Source: Psychrobacter sp. (lineage in GTDB: Bacteria; Pseudomonadota; Gammaproteobacteria; Pseudomonadales; Moraxellaceae). Taken from it: a stretch of 8,138 bases of DNA. Below are positions 6,066 to 8,138 of the stretch, piece after piece. The stretch is taken from the NCBI GenBank assembly GCA_020024075.1, contig JAHHUJ010000089.1:1-8138 (forward strand), given 5' to 3'. Within the stretch, counting starts at the first letter, position 1, and the number at the start of each line of letters is the position of its first letter. The notes beneath the pieces are model-generated. The model did no database searches and had not been told where the DNA came from. It saw nothing but the letters and a program-made list of their open reading frames with translations. The position numbers and the translations under genes were made by a program.

Positions 6066-6149
6066 CCTTATTGCCTGCCTAGACGCCTTGACGATTAACA
6101 ACAGTAATACTGGACAAAAATGCTATTATCGTAGTTAGTATGCAGTGTT

Positions 6150-6190
6150 TATAATTAGATAAAATATTTAATTAAATTGCACAGTATAAT
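6150..6190 (+). promoter_or_regulatory. Candidate lipase promoter region with two TATAAT boxes
   Basis: Exact TATAAT hexamers occur at 6150-6155 and 6185-6190, which are 60 and 25 nt before the lipase ATG. The first has a weak -35 (TTATCG, 6126-6131, 18-nt spacer) and a near-miss extended TG element. The second has no clear -35. The first gives the more natural leader. Neither is strong, and an activator may be needed. Confidence 0.35.
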
Positions 6191-6204
6191 CATTTATTTT
6201 AATC

Positions 6205-6210
6205 AAGGTG
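6205..6210 (+). promoter_or_regulatory. Ribosome binding site for the lipase gene
   Basis: AAGGTG lies 5 nt before the ATG at 6216. It supports this start over an in-frame TTG at 6177, which would add 13 residues in front of the lipoprotein signal and has no binding site. Confidence 0.75.
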
Positions 6211-6215
6211 AAGTG

Positions 6216-7184
6216 ATGAGTACATTTAAAAAAGGACTAGCCGCGCTATTGGCGGTATCAGTTATAGGGTGTACTACACCTAATGCATTATCTATTGCTA
6301 CAGCTGACACGCTTGTTAATCATGAACGTAATCAAGCTGGCCTTGAGATTAAGTCTATTAAGCTAGCTTCTGGCGATACTATGGTTTATGCAGAAAGTGA
6401 TAATAAATCAGCTGAACCATTGTTGCTGATTCACGGTTTTGGGGGTAATAAAGATAACTTTACCCTTATTGCTCAAGAGTTTAAGGATTATCACGTAATT
6501 ATCCCAGACTTAATAGGCTTTGGTGAGTCGGATAAGCCTATGGATGAAGACTATCGAGCTAGAGCACAAGCGAAGCGTCTCCATGAGTTGATGCAAGCCA
6601 AAGGCTTGGCCTCTAATGTGCATATCGGCGGTAACTCAATGGGGGGCAGTATTAGTACCGCTTATGCGGCAATGTACCCCAAAGAAGTTAAAAGTCTGTG
6701 GTTAATAAACGCAGGTGGGTTCTTCTCAGTGGGCTTTACTGAAGCTCTTGAAGGGACGACCTTAGAAAATAATCCACTGCTGATCAAAAGCTATGAAGAT
6801 TTTGAGAGATTAACCGGACTGTTAATGTATGATCCCCCTTATATTCCAAAATCATTCAAAGCGGTATTGGCACAAGAAAGAATAGACAACCAACAGTTAG
6901 AAGCCAAAGTGCTACAGCAAATTGCCACTGATAGTGTGGAAGATGAGGCAAAAGTTATCGCTGCTAATAAAATTCCTACCTTGGTGGTATGGGGTGATAA
7001 AGATAAGGTTATTAAACCAGAGACGGCTTCTTACATAGCGGAACTGATACCGCAAGCGAAAGTGGTTATGCTAAAAGACAGCGGCCATATCCCGATGATC
7101 GAATCGATAGAGCCGACAGCCAAAGCTTATAAAGATTTTAGACAAGAGCTAAAACAAAAGCAGCAACAAGACGTAAGTCAATAA
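6216..7184 (+). CDS. lip: Lipoprotein lipase, alpha/beta hydrolase (Lip1/Lip3 type)
   Basis: This enzyme is expected to hydrolyse triacylglycerols and other carboxyl esters (triacylglycerol lipase, EC 3.1.1.3). The 322-residue protein closely resembles Lip1 of Psychrobacter immobilis and Lip3 of Moraxella TA144 (bacterial lipase family V, cold-active). That match is from memory. Residues 1-18 form a signal ending in VIGC, so Cys19 is probably lipidated and the enzyme anchored to a membrane. The oxyanion-hole motif is HGFGG (73-77). The nucleophile is Ser141 in GGNSMGG. The acid is probably Asp263 in VVWGDKDKVI, and His291 in DSGHIPM completes the triad. The stretch PDLIGFGESDKP (98-108) is typical of the fold. 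A cap region spans roughly 165-245, and the tail is Lys/Gln-rich. It stands alone as a transcription unit, with a divergent promoter region containing a pentanucleotide repeat and a strong terminator behind it. Confidence 0.93.
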   Translation: MSTFKKGLAALLAVSVIGCTTPNALSIATADTLVNHERNQAGLEIKSIKLASGDTMVYAESDNKSAEPLLLIHGFGGNKDNFTLIAQEFKDYHVIIPDLIGFGESDKPMDEDYRARAQAKRLHELMQAKGLASNVHIGGNSMGGSISTAYAAMYPKEVKSLWLINAGGFFSVGFTEALEGTTLENNPLLIKSYEDFERLTGLLMYDPPYIPKSFKAVLAQERIDNQQLEAKVLQQIATDSVEDEAKVIAANKIPTLVVWGDKDKVIKPETASYIAELIPQAKVVMLKDSGHIPMIESIEPTAKAYKDFRQELKQKQQQDVSQ

Positions 7185-7217
7185 TGGTGTAGATCATAGA
7201 GCTAGATAACTAAAGCT

Positions 7218-7262
7218 AAAAAACCAAGGGCTAAGAGATGTATTTTCTCTTAGCCCTTGTTT
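7218..7262. terminator. Bidirectional intrinsic terminator between lipase and nitronate monooxygenase-like gene
   Basis: The arms 7225-7238 and 7246-7259 form a perfect 14-bp stem (core AAGGGCTAAGAGA) with a 7-nt loop. On the minus strand six T (7218-7223) follow closely, giving a good terminator for the nitronate monooxygenase-like gene. On the plus strand only TTT, AG, TTT follow, a weaker tail for the lipase. The placement between convergent genes fits a shared terminator. Confidence 0.88.
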
Positions 7263-7296
7263 AGTTTAAAGCGGTTTAATTTTATCTTCGTTTTTT

Positions 7297-8138
7297 TTAA
7301 CTATCAGCCATCAGCCTTTGTAGCAAAGATTCAGTTGACTCTTGTCGTACTTGGTTGACACCTTGTCCTGCCCATAATGAGAGATATTCACTATTGCCTT
7401 GTTTGCCAGCATTAGCCCGCATCGGTTTGGTCATGGCATTTAGTTGTGGATAGGCGGGTAGGGTGTCATTGTCATATTCAGCATACTTGGTTAGATAGTC
7501 GTTGACTAAGCCTCGTGCTTGTTTGCCCGAAAACAGCCGGGTTAAACGGGTCAGATTACTGCGTTCACCACGCGATACTTTTAACAGCTCAGCTTTGTAA
7601 GCAGGGTTGATGCCACTCTCATGGGTGGTTAAAAATGCGGTACCGAGCTGTGCCAATTGAGCCCCAGCGCTTTGTACGGCTTGAATATCCTGGCTGTTCA
7701 TAATCCCCCCAGCAGCAATTAAAGGCAAATCAGTGACTGCTTTGGTTTGACTAATTAAGGTCAATAAACCGAGCGGATCTTGTTCACTTTGAGGAAGCCA
7801 ACCGCCTCTATGTCCACCAGCTTCCACGCCTTGTACACATACCGCATCTGCGCCGATATCGGCCCAAGCTTTGGCTTCAAGAGGGTGGTTGGCAGTACCG
7901 ATAACTCTAGTCCCTACTGCCTGTAGCGCCTGTATTTGTTCAGCGCTGATAATACCAAAAGTGAAACTTGCTACTGGTACTGGGTTATCTAACAGCACTT
8001 GTAACTGTTGTTTAAAGGACTGAGCCGGCTTATCGGGTAATAGTAGCTCAACACCTTGCTGATCATAATACTGCTGTAACCATTTGGGCACTGGTGTATC
8101 GAGGGTACTGGACTGTTGCTCACTCAGCACCATAAGGT
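7297..8138 (-). CDS. Nitronate monooxygenase-like FMN protein, C-terminal part
   Basis: The family (NMO, formerly 2-nitropropane dioxygenase) uses FMN and oxygen to oxidise alkyl nitronates to carbonyl compounds and nitrite, detoxifying compounds such as propionate-3-nitronate. Related proteins include enoyl-ACP reductase FabK, so the exact reaction is not certain. About 280 residues are visible. The frame stays open through the window edge, and the usual N-terminal FMN-binding segment (PxxxAPMAGG type) is missing, so the ATG at 8133 is probably internal; full members have about 350-370 residues. Counting from that Met, VPVASFTFG (52-60) is a TIM-barrel strand. GVEAGGHRGGW (102-112) carries the family's conserved His (108), the probable catalytic base. 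LPLIAAGGIM (136-145) and GAQLAQLGTAFL (157-168) are the phosphate-binding glycine loops. It converges on the lipase gene and shares its terminator. Confidence 0.88.
   Translation of the reverse strand, partial: LMVLSEQQSSTLDTPVPKWLQQYYDQQGVELLLPDKPAQSFKQQLQVLLDNPVPVASFTFGIISAEQIQALQAVGTRVIGTANHPLEAKAWADIGADAVCVQGVEAGGHRGGWLPQSEQDPLGLLTLISQTKAVTDLPLIAAGGIMNSQDIQAVQSAGAQLAQLGTAFLTTHESGINPAYKAELLKVSRGERSNLTRLTRLFSGKQARGLVNDYLTKYAEYDNDTLPAYPQLNAMTKPMRANAGKQGNSEYLSLWAGQGVNQVRQESTESLLQRLMADS

Noticed and set aside
5986..6135. Small open frame of 50 codons running through the microsatellite
   Set aside because: The repeat has no stops in any frame, so openness is automatic. There is no ATG or credible start, and no ribosome binding site.
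6177..6215. Upstream TTG start for the lipase
   Set aside because: It would place 13 extra residues before the lipoprotein signal and has no ribosome binding site. The ATG at 6216 has both a good site and a proper signal peptide.

Overview
The window most likely comes from a gammaproteobacterium of the family Moraxellaceae, probably Psychrobacter. The main evidence is a lipoprotein lipase that closely resembles the cold-active Lip1/Lip3 lipases known from Psychrobacter immobilis and Moraxella TA144. Moderate GC content and AT-rich spacers fit this. The genus is inferred from remembered protein similarity, not from a search.

Layout: (1) Positions 1-3784, plus strand, carry the 3' part of oppB followed by complete oppC, oppD and oppF. 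These are the two permeases and two ATPases of an oligopeptide ABC importer. The peptide-binding protein oppA would be expected outside the left edge. A perfect 12-bp hairpin lies between oppB and oppC, and oppD and oppF are tightly coupled. (2) Positions 3785-5531, plus strand, carry two unrecognised lipoproteins. The second uses mainly AGA for arginine, unlike the opp genes, and is followed by an intrinsic terminator. (3) Positions 5544-5813, minus strand, carry a small two-helix inner-membrane protein of the DUF2798 type. (4) Positions 5814-6215 are a divergent, AT-rich spacer. It holds a 9-bp dyad, a tandem 8-mer and a striking pentanucleotide microsatellite, (CTGTC)10 plus two degenerate units. 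(5) Positions 6216-7184, plus strand, carry a lipid-anchored alpha/beta-hydrolase lipase. (6) Positions 7225-7259 form a bidirectional terminator. (7) Positions 7297-8138, minus strand, carry the C-terminal part of a nitronate monooxygenase-like flavoprotein that runs off the right edge.

Functionally, the opp block imports peptides. The lipase would act at or outside the outer membrane on lipid esters. The remaining genes have no demonstrable pathway link. No mobile element, CRISPR array, tRNA or rRNA was seen. I see no clear multi-gene system of a new kind. The best candidate for something undescribed is the pentanucleotide repeat between the DUF2798 gene and the lipase, which could make expression of one or both genes switchable.
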